Of a stretch of 64,000 nucleotides of DNA, positions 27,712 through 36,483 are shown piece by piece; positions within the stretch are counted from its first letter, which is position 1; the number at the start of each line of letters is the position of its first letter. The position numbers and the translations under genes are program-made. The stretch is from Achromobacter xylosoxidans A8 (GTDB taxonomy: Bacteria > Pseudomonadota > Gammaproteobacteria > Burkholderiales > Burkholderiaceae_B), in contig NC_014640.1 of assembly GCF_000165835.1 (NCBI RefSeq), forward strand, positions 3,658,001-3,722,000. The letters are read 5' to 3'. Under the pieces are notes generated by a model. The model did no database searches and was not told the origin of the DNA. It saw only the letters and a program-made list of their open reading frames with translations.

Positions 27712-28086
27712 ATGAGTATTGTTGAACTCACCAAAGACAGCTTCCAGGAAGCCATCACCCCCGACGGCACCCTGATCGTCGATTTCTGGGCGCCTTGGTG
27801 CGGCCCGTGCCGCGGTTTCGCGCCGGTTTTCGAGCAGGCCGCCACCGAGCACCCCGACGTCACGTTTGCCAAGGTCAACACGGACGTGGAGCAGGAACTG
27901 GCCGGCGCGCTGGGCATCCGCTCGATCCCGACCCTGATGGTTTTCCGCGAAAAGGTCCTGCTGTTCTCGCAACCGGGCGCCCTGTCCGGCGGCCAGCTCA
28001 ACGAGCTGCTGGCCAAGATCAAGGAAGTGGACATGGAAAAGGTCCACCAGGAAATCGCCGCGGCCCAGAATGGGCAGGACGCTTGA
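27712..28086 (+). CDS. thioredoxin
   Basis: 124 aa thioredoxin-fold protein with the active site WAPWCGPC (Cys30, Cys33) and the cis-Pro loop RSIPTLMVF. Length is slightly above classical TrxA (about 108 aa) owing to a charged C-terminal helix (KEVDMEKVHQEIAAAQ). The residue after the active site is Arg (CGPCRGF) where TrxA has Lys, as in the secondary thioredoxins of many betaproteobacteria. It is cytoplasmic (no signal peptide) and monocistronic, convergent with yigZ. Confidence 0.93.
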   Translation: MSIVELTKDSFQEAITPDGTLIVDFWAPWCGPCRGFAPVFEQAATEHPDVTFAKVNTDVEQELAGALGIRSIPTLMVFREKVLLFSQPGALSGGQLNELLAKIKEVDMEKVHQEIAAAQNGQDA

Positions 28087-28162
28087 GCGGGCACGGATGA
28101 TGACGGGTCATGCGCGCTGAATGCCTGGCTTCTTGCCTGGGCTTTCACGCGCGGCATCCGTA

Positions 28163-28747
28163 CTACGATTCCACTTCCCAGGCGGCGCGGCCGCGGGTGA
28201 TGTTGGCGACCGTCACCTCCAGATCCGCCACCGCCGCGCGCGGCAGCGTGAACCGCAGCGCAACGCCTTCCTCATTGAAATCTTCTTGCAGGATCGTCGC
28301 GCCCGCCTGAGCCAGGCGCGACTTCAGCAGCGCCAGTTCGCCGAAGCCACAAGCGCAGGCGACAGTCGCCAGATCCACGATCTCCGTGCGCGCTCCCAGC
28401 CGCAGGCAATTGGCGGCGCAGCCACCGTAGGCGCGCACCAGTCCGCCTGCACCCAGCTTGATACCCCCGTACCAGCGCACCACCAGCACCGCCACGCGAT
28501 CCATGTCCTGGCCTTCGATGGCTTGCAGGATGGGACGTCCTGCCGTGCCGCCGGGCTCGCCGTCGTCATTGAAGCGATATTCCTGGCCGATGCGGTAGGC
28601 CCAGCAGTTATGGGTCGCTTCCGGATCGCTGTGCTGGGCAAAGAAGCGCATGGCTTCGTCCACCCCGGACACGGGCGCCGCATACGCGACGAAGCGGCTT
28701 TTCTTGATGTCTTCCTGGTAGGTGCAAGGAGCGGTCAGCGTGTGCAT
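28163..28747 (-). CDS. yigZ: YigZ/IMPACT-family protein (UPF0029)
   Basis: 194 aa protein of the YigZ/IMPACT family, which has an N-terminal UPF0029 domain and a C-terminal DUF1949-like domain. The block DDGEPGGTAGRPIL and the following VRWYGGIKLGAGGLVRAYGG are diagnostic. Its biochemical role is not settled; the eukaryotic relative IMPACT inhibits GCN2. Starts at 28756 and 28771 are also open; 28747 gives the best match to family length, but none has a good ribosome site. Confidence 0.88.
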   Translation of the reverse strand: MHTLTAPCTYQEDIKKSRFVAYAAPVSGVDEAMRFFAQHSDPEATHNCWAYRIGQEYRFNDDGEPGGTAGRPILQAIEGQDMDRVAVLVVRWYGGIKLGAGGLVRAYGGCAANCLRLGARTEIVDLATVACACGFGELALLKSRLAQAGATILQEDFNEEGVALRFTLPRAAVADLEVTVANITRGRAAWEVES

Positions 28748-28846
28748 GACCGGCATTGTATGTGCTGACACTGTCGCCCAGTGCCATGCCGAGGGCCCGC
28801 AGCGAGCGTCTCGCAGCGCCAGGACGCAGCCAATCAGGAGGCCGGC

Positions 28847-29653
28847 CTAGCCGTGGCAGTCAGGTACTTCTTGGTCCAGGTACACGTCGAAGGCCACGTC
28901 GCGCGCCCATTTCGCCGTCATTGCCTTCCAAGCGCCGGCACGGTCCCAGGCACGCATTTCCTGACTCAGCCAGTTGCGGCTGGCGGAGTCGGACGCCGGC
29001 AGCAGCCACACGCGTTCGCGCCTGGCGCCATCGGCCGCCAGCGTCGAGGAAAATTTCTTCCATTCCGGGAAGCGCACCAGCGGTTCCCAGACCGCATCGT
29101 CCACCAGCCCGATGTCGCAGCTGCCTTCGCGCACGGCGACCAGCGCATCGGACGGCACGCGGTAGGTGCGTACCACGGCGCCCCAGCTCTCGGCCAGGGC
29201 GCGGGAAGCGGTTGCGGCCTCGGCCATGCAGACGCTACGGCCGCGCACGTCGGCGGGCCGGCGCAGGCTGGTATCGCTGCGGATCACGGCCTTGGGACGA
29301 GCGGCATAGCCCGTGGCTTGCGTCGCGACGGCGTCGGGCTGGGCCGACGCGCCGTCGGTCAGGACTAGATCAACCTGCCCTGCCGCCAGCGCAGCAGCGG
29401 CCTGCTCCTGCGGCAATTGCACCAGGCGCACCGGCAGTCCCAAGCTTTGCCCCACTCTGTCGGTCATTGCGGCGTCCAGGCCGTCCGGCGTGCGGATCTT
29501 GGCGCCGGCCGCGGGCGGCGGCGCCAGGAAAGGCACTCCCACCACCAGTTCGCCGCGCGCCCGCGCCGCCGCGAAGGCTTCCGGCTGCGCCTGCGCGAGG
29601 CCGGACGCAGCCAGGCAGGCGCCAAGGACGAAGAGACGGATGCGGCCGATCAT
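28847..29653 (-). CDS. family-3 periplasmic solute-binding protein (amino-acid type)
   Basis: 268 aa. A signal peptide ending AQA-QP precedes a bacterial extracellular solute-binding protein family 3 fold (ARGELVVGVPFLAPP, DGLDAAMTDRVGQSLGLPVRLVQLP, GQVDLVLTDGA). The family binds amino acids or related small molecules, and some members serve methanol dehydrogenase maturation. It is the last gene of an SsuABC/TauABC-like operon, 18 bp after the permease, although that operon already encodes its own binding protein. Its partner permease and ligand are unknown. Confidence 0.8.
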   Translation of the reverse strand: MIGRIRLFVLGACLAASGLAQAQPEAFAAARARGELVVGVPFLAPPPAAGAKIRTPDGLDAAMTDRVGQSLGLPVRLVQLPQEQAAAALAAGQVDLVLTDGASAQPDAVATQATGYAARPKAVIRSDTSLRRPADVRGRSVCMAEAATASRALAESWGAVVRTYRVPSDALVAVREGSCDIGLVDDAVWEPLVRFPEWKKFSSTLAADGARRERVWLLPASDSASRNWLSQEMRAWDRAGAWKAMTAKWARDVAFDVYLDQEVPDCHG

Positions 29654-29671
29654 GCGGGACTCCTGTCGCCC

Positions 29672-30445
29672 TCAGACGTACTGATAGCGCAGCAGGCGAT
29701 GCTTGAGGTTTTCAAGCACGAACTGGTCGATCAGCGCGGCCAACACGGCGATGACCAGGATGTTGGTCATGACGCCGGTCATGTCGGCAATTTCGCCGGA
29801 ATAAGCCAGCGAGCGACCCAGGCCCTTGCCGAAGCCGATCAGCATTTCCGCCGAGATCAGCGCGCGCCAGGCATTGCCGAACGCCAGTTGGGCGCCGGTG
29901 ATCAGTTCCGGCATGACGGCCGGCAGATAGACCCGCTTGACCAGGCCCCAGCGCGTGGCGCCCATGACGCGCGCCGCCGACACGTGCACGCGCTGCACGG
30001 ATTCGGTGGCGTTCATCACGCTGAGCGCGGCCGGGAAGAACGCCGACAGCGCCACCACCACGATGATGGGCGTATTGCCAAAGCCCATCACGATCAGGAA
30101 CAGCGGCACCCAGGCGATCGACGGAATCGACTGCAGGATGACGATGGCGCTGCGCAAGACTTCGCGGAAGAAGAACAGCACCGCCGCCACCAGACCGAAG
30201 CCGATGCCGGCGGCCAGCGCCAGGCCGTAGCCCGCGCCCAGCCGGCCCAGCGTACCCAGCAGGCTCTGGTGGAAGGATTGCTTGCCCAGGTCCTCGAACA
30301 GGCGCTCGACGACCGCAGGCACGCCCGGCATCAGGAAGTCCGGCAGCGCGAACGCCGCCAGTTGCCACAGGGCCAGGATGAACAACACGCCCAGAACGCC
30401 CGCGAAATGCTTGCGGGCGCCGGTGACTCGGGTAGATGCGCTCAA
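29672..30445 (-). CDS. ABC transporter permease, SsuC/TauC-like
   Basis: 257 aa inner-membrane permease with about six hydrophobic segments and the EAA-like loop near the middle (RVHVSAARVMGATRWGLVKRVYLPAVMPEL). It belongs to the nitrate/sulfonate/taurine/pyrimidine-precursor importer family. The start overlaps the stop of the upstream binding-protein gene by 4 bp, so the subunits are translationally coupled. The exact substrate is not evident; no sulfonate monooxygenase gene is adjacent. Confidence 0.9.
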   Translation of the reverse strand: MSASTRVTGARKHFAGVLGVLFILALWQLAAFALPDFLMPGVPAVVERLFEDLGKQSFHQSLLGTLGRLGAGYGLALAAGIGFGLVAAVLFFFREVLRSAIVILQSIPSIAWVPLFLIVMGFGNTPIIVVVALSAFFPAALSVMNATESVQRVHVSAARVMGATRWGLVKRVYLPAVMPELITGAQLAFGNAWRALISAEMLIGFGKGLGRSLAYSGEIADMTGVMTNILVIAVLAALIDQFVLENLKHRLLRYQYV

Positions 30446-31440
30446 AGCTTGCGAGCCTCTTGCCAGGACAGGTCGACGATGCTGGAGACGTCATACGGCT
30501 TGCCGTCGCGCGTCTTCAGCGAACCCTGGGCTTGCAGGATATCGGCGATTTCCTGCATGCGGCGGGTATCCTTGTCGGTCAGCTTGGGCGTGAAGACCTG
30601 CGTGCCGATGGCTTCGGCGATGACGGTCTCGCGCGGCAGTTCGCCACGGGTCAGGGTCTTGAGCGTGGGCTCGGCGATGAAATACGAGGCGATCAGCTTG
30701 GAGGCCTGAGCGGGTTCCTTCTGCAACAGCTGGATGGCCTGGTTCTGCGCGTCCAGCGCCTTCCAGACGTCGTCCTTGCGCTTGGCCAGCGTTTCGCCAG
30801 AGGTGATCACCACCATGCAAGGGAACGGCCAGGCCTGGCCCACTTCGTAGATCTGCTTGACCGGCGCGATCAGCTGCGCGATGCGGTCGTAGGGTTCGAA
30901 CAGGAAAGCCGCGTCCACGCGCTTGCCCACCAGCGACTGGACCGCCACCGCCGGGCTCACGCCCATCACGTTGACGTCATCGGCGGACAGATTGCCCTGC
31001 TTGAGCACCACGCCCTTGAGGACCACGTCCGCGGTGCTGCCTTCGGCTTGGGACGCCAGGGTCTTGCCCTTCAACCCCGCGATGTCCTTGATGCCGGAAT
31101 CGTCGCGCACGATCAGCGAGTGGTAGCCCTGCTGCGCGCCGCCCACGACCTTCAGGTCCGCGCCCTTGGAAGCCCAGGCCACGGCGTTGGTGAATCCCAG
31201 CACGCCGATGTCCAGCTGGCCGCCGACGATGGCCTTGATCAGGTCGGTACCCGACTTGAACTCGATCAGCTCGGAATCCAGCCCGGCCTTCTTGTAGTAG
31301 CCGCCCTCTTGCGCAACGATGGCTTGCGCATCGTCCATCACGCGCAGATAGCCCACGCGGAATTTCTCGGCGGCCATGGCGGGGGCCGCCGCCAGCAGCG
31401 CCGCGGCCAGCGGCAGGGACAGCCATTGCTTCAATTTCAT
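30442..31440 (-). CDS. ABC transporter substrate-binding protein, SsuA/NMT1-like
   Basis: 332 aa periplasmic protein. The signal peptide ends AMA-AEK. FRVGYLRVMDDAQAIVAQEGGYYKKAGLDSELIEF is the usual start of the NMT1/THI5-like and SsuA binding proteins, followed by GQLDIGVLGFTNAVAW. It should deliver a sulfonate, nitrate-like, thiamine-precursor or similar ligand to the permease whose gene overlaps its 3' end. The ATPase gene lies 71 bp upstream on the same transcript. Confidence 0.9.
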   Translation of the reverse strand: MKLKQWLSLPLAAALLAAAPAMAAEKFRVGYLRVMDDAQAIVAQEGGYYKKAGLDSELIEFKSGTDLIKAIVGGQLDIGVLGFTNAVAWASKGADLKVVGGAQQGYHSLIVRDDSGIKDIAGLKGKTLASQAEGSTADVVLKGVVLKQGNLSADDVNVMGVSPAVAVQSLVGKRVDAAFLFEPYDRIAQLIAPVKQIYEVGQAWPFPCMVVITSGETLAKRKDDVWKALDAQNQAIQLLQKEPAQASKLIASYFIAEPTLKTLTRGELPRETVIAEAIGTQVFTPKLTDKDTRRMQEIADILQAQGSLKTRDGKPYDVSSIVDLSWQEARKL

Positions 31441-31511
31441 GGGAAGTGCTCCAGGGTATGCAGGGCTGGCCGGCGCGCAGGCGCCGGCAGCAAGGATTCA
31501 GATCGGGCCTG

Positions 31512-32282
31512 TCAGGCGGCCAGGGCCAGGTCGGCGTGCTCGCTGGAGCCGTCCACCGCGATGCCGAGCAGGCGCAGGATCTCGCGCTTCTCGGTAGCCA
31601 GACCGGACAGGTCATGGGTCTTTTCGCGGTGCGCCAGGTTGAATTCGCGCAGCACGCGAGCCGGGCGCGGGCTGAAGACGATGATGCGGTCGGCCAGGAA
31701 CAGGGCCTCGTCCACGTCGTGGGTGACGAGCAGCACGGTGGGCTTTTCCTGGGCGATCAGCTGGCGCAGCACGTCTTGCAGGCTGAGCCTGGTCAGCGCG
31801 TCCAGCGCGCCGAAAGGCTCGTCCATCAGCATGGTCTGGGGCTGGGCGATGAAGGCCCGCGCCAGCGCGGCGCGCTGGCGCATGCCGCCGGAAACCTGAT
31901 GCGGGTAATAGTGTTCGAAGCCGGCCAGGCTGACGCGCGCCAACCATTGGCGGGCGGCTTCGCGGGCGCGGGCCTTGGGCGTGTTCTGGAATTCCAGCGC
32001 CAGCGCCACGTTGTCTTCCAGCGTCAGCCAGGGGTACAGCGCATGTTCCTGGAACACCAGGGTACGGCTGGGATGGGGGCCTGCGACCGCCTTGCCGTCG
32101 GCCAGCACGCTGCCTTCGGTGGGCTTTTCCAGACCGGCCGCCAGATGCAGCAAGGTGGACTTGCCGCAACCCGACGGGCCTACCAGGGCGACCAGTTCGC
32201 CGGCCTTGATTTCACTGGTAAAGCCGTCCACCACGGGCAGTTCGCCGAAGTGCTTGTGGACATGGTCGAAGGTCAGGTTCAT
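31512..32282 (-). CDS. ABC transporter ATP-binding protein, SsuB/TauB-like
   Basis: 256 aa ATPase. Walker A GPSGCGKST, Q-loop FQEHALYPWL, signature SGGMRQR, Walker B MLMDEPFGALD and H-loop VTHDVDEAL are all intact and of the nitrate/sulfonate/taurine type. The frame stays open far upstream, but the ATG at 32282 gives the standard N-terminus (MNLTFDHVHKHFG) and length. It is the promoter-proximal gene of the four-gene importer operon. Confidence 0.92.
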   Translation of the reverse strand: MNLTFDHVHKHFGELPVVDGFTSEIKAGELVALVGPSGCGKSTLLHLAAGLEKPTEGSVLADGKAVAGPHPSRTLVFQEHALYPWLTLEDNVALALEFQNTPKARAREAARQWLARVSLAGFEHYYPHQVSGGMRQRAALARAFIAQPQTMLMDEPFGALDALTRLSLQDVLRQLIAQEKPTVLLVTHDVDEALFLADRIIVFSPRPARVLREFNLAHREKTHDLSGLATEKREILRLLGIAVDGSSEHADLALAA

Positions 32283-32330
32283 GGAACGTATCGTCGCGGG
32301 CCAAAAAATGAGCCTCCAATCTAACAATTC

Positions 32331-32360
32331 GTTATATGAATCCAAACTATCAATATTGAA
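32331..32360 (-). promoter_or_regulatory. candidate promoter of the SsuABC-like operon
   Basis: On the minus strand TTCAAT (32355-32360) and TATAAC (32331-32336) are 18 bp apart, about 50 bp before the ATPase start, in a markedly AT-rich stretch (32310-32390) of the divergent region with the CoA-transferase gene. Confidence 0.45.
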
Positions 32361-32536
32361 TGTCTTAACTTCTTTTCGTAATAAGGATCGAGTCCAACCC
32401 CGTCGGGAGCGCTGAGTGTAGAGGGACCCGCAATAGCCAAATCGAATCGATAACGCGCAAAACGATATTGGACCCCTGCCCCCTCCGTCATTAAGGTGAA
32501 CCCAGACATAACGGGGTCCACCCCGATCGGAGCAAC

Positions 32537-33778
32537 ATGGAGCGAGACAACACCGCCGCCGCGCAACCGCGCGGCGCGCTATCCCATTTGAAGATCCTGG
32601 ACCTGACCCGCGTGCTGGCCGGCCCATGGGCGACGCAGACGCTGGCCGACATGGGCGCGGACGTGATCAAGGTCGAGCGGCCCGAACACGGTGACGACAC
32701 GCGCGGCTGGGGGCCTCCCTTCCTGACCGGCGCCGACGGCGCCGAAACCCGGGATTCGTCCTACTTCCTCAGCGCCAACCGCGGCAAGCGGTCGATTACC
32801 GTGGACCTCGCCACGGCCGAGGGCCAGGCGCTCATTGCGGAACTGGCCAAAGATTCCGACGTGCTGGTCGAGAACTACAAGGTCGGCACGCTGGCGCGCT
32901 TCGGGCTGGACTATGAAAGCCTGCGCGCCATCAATCCGCGCCTGATCTATTGCTCGATCACCGGCTTCGGCCAGGACGGCCCCTACGCGCCTCTGCCGGG
33001 CTATGACTTCGTGTTCCAGGGCATGGGCGGACTGATGAGCATCACCGGCGATCCGGCCGGCGAGCCGATGAAATCCGGCATTGCGATCACCGACCTGCTG
33101 ACGGGCGTCTATGCCAGCACAGCCATACTGGCCGCGGTCGAGCACCGCCGCGTCAGCGGCGTGGGGCAATACATCGACATGTCGTTGCTGGACTGCGTGA
33201 TCACGATCTCGTCTTACCAGGCCATCAACTACTTCCTGTCCGGACGGGTGCCGCAGCGCATGGGCAATGCCCATTCCAACATGGTTCCCTACCAGGTGTT
33301 CGCCTGCAAGGAAGGCTCGGTCATCGTCGCTGTCGGCAATGACGGCCAGTACCGCGCATTCTGCGGCGCCATCGGCCGCGCCGACCTGGCCGCCGATGAA
33401 CGCTACGCCACGGCCGGACAGCGCAACCGCAACCGCGACACGCTGATCCCGCCGATCGCCGAGGCCATGCGCGCGCGCACCATGCTGGAATGGGTGGAAA
33501 TACTGCAGGCGGTGAACGTGCCCTGCGGCCCCATCTACAACATCGAGCAAGTCTTCCAGGACCCACACGTGCGCCATCGCGGCATGCAGCTATCGCTGCC
33601 CCACGCCGCGGGCGTGGACACGCCGGCCGTGGCCAATCCCATCCGCATGCGCGACACCCCCATGCGCTACGACCGGGCCGCGCCCACCCTGGGCCAGCAC
33701 ACCGACAGTGTGCTGCGCGAACGGCTGGGCCTGGACGACAGCCGCATCGCCGAGCTTAAAACCCGCGGAATCATCTGA
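32537..33778 (+). CDS. CaiB/BaiF-type CoA-transferase (class III), pathway operon 1
   Basis: 413 aa class III CoA-transferase, which moves CoA between a donor thioester and a carboxylic acid. Typical segments are LKILDLTRVLAGPWATQTLADMGADVIKVE, FLSANRGKRSITVDL and LVENYKVGTLARFGLDY, with the conserved region holding the catalytic Asp intact. GGAG 6 bases upstream supports the ATG. It opens a seven-gene operon with a Bug binding protein, MaoC, enoyl-CoA hydratase, DUF35, a thiolase-fold protein and an SDR. It probably activates the acid substrate of that route; the acid is not identifiable. Confidence 0.9.
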   Translation: MERDNTAAAQPRGALSHLKILDLTRVLAGPWATQTLADMGADVIKVERPEHGDDTRGWGPPFLTGADGAETRDSSYFLSANRGKRSITVDLATAEGQALIAELAKDSDVLVENYKVGTLARFGLDYESLRAINPRLIYCSITGFGQDGPYAPLPGYDFVFQGMGGLMSITGDPAGEPMKSGIAITDLLTGVYASTAILAAVEHRRVSGVGQYIDMSLLDCVITISSYQAINYFLSGRVPQRMGNAHSNMVPYQVFACKEGSVIVAVGNDGQYRAFCGAIGRADLAADERYATAGQRNRNRDTLIPPIAEAMRARTMLEWVEILQAVNVPCGPIYNIEQVFQDPHVRHRGMQLSLPHAAGVDTPAVANPIRMRDTPMRYDRAAPTLGQHTDSVLRERLGLDDSRIAELKTRGII

Positions 33779-33827
33779 CCCCAGCCGCCGGACAGGCGGC
33801 CATGACAACAACCCAGGAGACACCACC

Positions 33828-34793
33828 ATGCGCATCATTACCGCCGCGGTCTGCGGCGCCCTGACACTGGCGGCCGTCGCGGCCGCGCCCGCGTTGGCCC
33901 AGGACGGCCCGGTCCGCTTCATCGTGCCCTATCCGCCTGGCGGCGCCGCCGACCAGATCACGCGCCTGGTGGCGCAGGAAATGAGCAAGGGCGGCGGCGA
34001 GACCATCATCGTCGAGAACAAGCCGGGCGCCGCCGGCATGATCGCCGCGGACTACGTCGCCCGCGCCAAGCCTGACGGCAAGACCTTCTTCGTCGGCTCC
34101 AACGCGCCGCTGGTCATAAACCAGGCGCTATACGCGAAGATGACCTACAACCCGGCCAAGGACTTCGTGCCGGTCTCGGGGCTGGCCAAGTCGCCGCTCC
34201 TGCTGGTGGTGCGGCACGACCTGCCGGCGCGCGACGTGAAGGCGCTGATCGCCCTGGGCAAGCAGTCCCCCGGCAAGCTGACGATGGGTTCGGCCGGCAC
34301 CGGCAACATCACCTATCTTGCCGGCGAGTACGCCGTCAGCAAGCTGGGCTTCCAGGTCACGCATGTGCCCTACCAGGGCAGCGCGCCCGCCATCGTTGGC
34401 CTGATGGGCAGCAGCACCGACATGATGTTCGACGCGTTGCCCTCCAGCATGGCGCAGGCGCAGGCCGGCAAGATCCGCCCCTTCGCCGTGCTCGACGACA
34501 AGCGCTTCGCCGGCCTGCCCGACGTGCCCACCGCCGCCGAGCTGGGCTATGCCGGCATGGACGCCAGCGCCTGGTTCGGACTGGTGGCGCCCGCCGACAC
34601 GCAGCCCGCCGTCGTCCAGAGCATGAACCGCGGCGTGAACCAGGCGCTGCAGCAGCCGGAATTGCAACGCAAGCTCACGCAGATCGGCGCTGTGTCCATG
34701 CCGGGCGACGCCCAGGTGTTCGCCGCCTTCGTGCAGGCAGAGCGCGACCGCTGGCTGCCGGTCGCCCGCGACCTGGGCCTGAAGGCCCAGTAA
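33828..34793 (+). CDS. Bug-family periplasmic binding protein, pathway operon 1
   Basis: 321 aa. The signal peptide ends ALA-QDG. VRFIVPYPPGGAADQITRLVAQEM and the following VENKPGAAGMIAADYVARAKPDGKT are hallmarks of the Bug (TctC-like) family that captures organic acids for tripartite tricarboxylate transporters. No TctA/TctB membrane genes adjoin. AGGAGA before the ATG at 33828 decides the start over an upstream open frame. It sits between the CoA-transferase gene (49 bp upstream) and maoC (12 bp downstream). Confidence 0.93.
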   Translation: MRIITAAVCGALTLAAVAAAPALAQDGPVRFIVPYPPGGAADQITRLVAQEMSKGGGETIIVENKPGAAGMIAADYVARAKPDGKTFFVGSNAPLVINQALYAKMTYNPAKDFVPVSGLAKSPLLLVVRHDLPARDVKALIALGKQSPGKLTMGSAGTGNITYLAGEYAVSKLGFQVTHVPYQGSAPAIVGLMGSSTDMMFDALPSSMAQAQAGKIRPFAVLDDKRFAGLPDVPTAAELGYAGMDASAWFGLVAPADTQPAVVQSMNRGVNQALQQPELQRKLTQIGAVSMPGDAQVFAAFVQAERDRWLPVARDLGLKAQ

Positions 34794-34805
34794 GGGAAGT
34801 CCGCC

Positions 34806-35288
34806 ATGATCACCTTGGACTCCATCGCGGCGTTGCGCGCCTTTTCGGGGCAGCCTGCCGCCCTCACGCCCTGGCAGGCGGTAGACCAGGACACCATCAA
34901 CCGCTTCGGCCTGGCCACCGGCGATACGCAGTGGATCCACATGGATCCGCAGCGCGCGCAGGCCGAATCCCCCTACGGCGCGGCCATTGCGCACGGCCTG
35001 CTGACGCTCTCCCTGCTGCCCAGCCTGTACGCATCCGCCATCCGCTTTCCCAACCGCAGGCTGGCGGTGAACTACGGCTTTGACCGCGTGCGCTTCACGC
35101 AGGCGGTCAAGGCCGGCGCACGCATCCGCGGTGCGTTCGCGCTGGCTGGCGTGGACGAGCTGCCCGACGGCCAGGCGCGTCTGGCCTGGGATGTGCGCAT
35201 CGACATCGATGGCGAGGAACGGCCGGCGCTGGTCGCGCGCTGGCTCACGCAGATCGCGTATCACCCAGCCCAAAAGGAGCAGGCATGA
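34806..35288 (+). CDS. MaoC-family acyl-CoA hydratase/dehydratase
   Basis: 160 aa single hot-dog-fold R-hydratase-like protein. The hydratase-2 motif is visible: FGLATGDTQWIHMDPQRA with the catalytic Asp and His, followed by SPYGAAIAHGLLTLSL. It should add water to an enoyl-CoA or remove it. Its stop overlaps the start of the enoyl-CoA hydratase gene by 4 bp, so two hydratase types of different fold are coupled in one operon, perhaps acting on different steps or stereoisomers. Confidence 0.92.
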   Translation: MITLDSIAALRAFSGQPAALTPWQAVDQDTINRFGLATGDTQWIHMDPQRAQAESPYGAAIAHGLLTLSLLPSLYASAIRFPNRRLAVNYGFDRVRFTQAVKAGARIRGAFALAGVDELPDGQARLAWDVRIDIDGEERPALVARWLTQIAYHPAQKEQA

Positions 35289-36067
35289 CACTGAAGATCA
35301 CCCGCCACGGCGCCACCGCCGTGCTGGCCATGGACCGGCCCGATCAGCGCAACGCGCTCAGCCTTGAGATGCGCGATGCGTTCGCGCATGCCCTGCCGGA
35401 ACTGCGCGAGGACGACGGCATCAAGGCCGTCGTGCTGACGGGTTCCGGCGGGCATTTCTGCGCCGGCGGCGACATCAAGTCCATCGCCCAGGCGCATGCG
35501 GCGGGCCTGGACGCCTTCGAAGGACGGGAACGCATCCGCAAGATCCACCGCTGGTACGACGCGCTGGTGGATCTGGAAAAACCGGTCATCAGCGCGGTCG
35601 AGGGCGTTGCCTTCGGCGCCGGCCTGTCGCTGGCGCTTTGCGCGGACTACGCCATCGCGCGGCGCGGCGCCACCTTCTGCGCCGTGTTCGCCCGCATCGG
35701 CTATGTGCCCGACATGCTCGGCATGTATCTGCTGCCACGCGCGGTCGGCCTGGCGCGCGCCAAGGAACTGGTGTTCACCGCCCGGGTCTGCGAGGCCGAG
35801 GAGGCGCTGGAACTGGGCCTGGTGCAGGCCCTGTGCGACGGCGACCCGCTGGAACAGGCGCTGGCCATGGCCGAACGCTTCCATGCGGCGCCGACGCAGG
35901 CGCTGGGCCTGGCCAAGACGATCATGAACCGGACTTTCGAGTCCAGCCGCGAGGACATCTACGCGCAAGAGGCCATGGCCCAGGCCATCTGCCGCGACAG
36001 CGCATTCCATCGCGACGCCGCCCGGCGTTTCGTGGAAAAACTGCCTCCTGCCTACAAATGGGATTGA
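35285..36067 (+). CDS. enoyl-CoA hydratase/isomerase (crotonase family)
   Basis: 260 aa crotonase-fold protein. The CoA-binding and oxyanion-hole segments are AVLAMDRPDQRNALS, GSGGHFCAGGDIKSI and VEGVAFGAGLSLALCADYAIA. Of the two acidic residues of true hydratases, the second region reads FARIGYVPDMLGMYLLPRAVG, with Asp where canonical enzymes have Gly/Ala-Gly-G, so isomerase, hydrolase or other crotonase chemistry cannot be excluded. It is translationally coupled to maoC. The end of the gene carries one unit of a 15 bp tandem duplication that includes the stop codon. Confidence 0.88.
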   Translation: MTLKITRHGATAVLAMDRPDQRNALSLEMRDAFAHALPELREDDGIKAVVLTGSGGHFCAGGDIKSIAQAHAAGLDAFEGRERIRKIHRWYDALVDLEKPVISAVEGVAFGAGLSLALCADYAIARRGATFCAVFARIGYVPDMLGMYLLPRAVGLARAKELVFTARVCEAEEALELGLVQALCDGDPLEQALAMAERFHAAPTQALGLAKTIMNRTFESSREDIYAQEAMAQAICRDSAFHRDAARRFVEKLPPAYKWD

Positions 36068-36089
36068 ACGACAAGGGATTGAACGACAT
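36060..36089 (+). repeat. 15 bp tandem duplication at a gene junction
   Basis: Two adjacent units, GGGATTGAACGACAA (36060-36074) and GGGATTGAACGACAT (36075-36089), differ at one base. The first contains the stop of the enoyl-CoA hydratase gene; the second provides the leader and first bases of the DUF35 start codon. Confidence 0.9.
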
Positions 36090-36483
36090 GCCGACAGAAA
36101 CCCAAGCTGCCGAACCCGGACCCCAGGCCTGCTACGAGGCCTATCTGGACGAAGGCCGTTTCATGCTGCAGCGCGACCGCGCCAGCGGCGAGTTTTTCTT
36201 CTATCCGCGCGTGGCCGCGCCGCGCAGCGGCTCACGCGACCTGGAATGGGCCGCCCCCAGCGGGCTCGGCCGGGTCCATGCCGCCACCGTGATCCATCCG
36301 CGCCCGCCCGAAACGCCCTACAGCGTCGTGCTGATCGACCTGGACGAAGGGCCACGGCTGATGTCGCGGGTGGACGGCATCCCCGCACAGGAGGTGCGTA
36401 TCGGCGCCCGGGTGCGCGCCCGCGTCATCCAGGAGGCCGGACGCGGCCTGCTGGTATTCGAACCCACGGCGGAGCAGGCATGA
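36088..36483 (+). CDS. DUF35 OB-fold domain protein, partner of the thiolase-fold protein
   Basis: 131 aa. The Y-P-R-x-x-x-P segment and the OB-fold core (GRVHAATVIHPRPPETPYSVVLIDLDEGPRLMSRV) match the DUF35/OB-fold acyl-CoA-associated family (ChsH2 C-terminal-like). The N-terminal rubredoxin-like zinc ribbon is degenerate: none of the four expected cysteines is present between residues 20 and 45. Such proteins form complexes with thiolase-superfamily partners. The start at 36088 follows AAGGGA; an in-frame ATG at 36058 would add ten residues. It overlaps the next gene by 4 bp (ATGA). Confidence 0.85.
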   Translation: MPTETQAAEPGPQACYEAYLDEGRFMLQRDRASGEFFFYPRVAAPRSGSRDLEWAAPSGLGRVHAATVIHPRPPETPYSVVLIDLDEGPRLMSRVDGIPAQEVRIGARVRARVIQEAGRGLLVFEPTAEQA

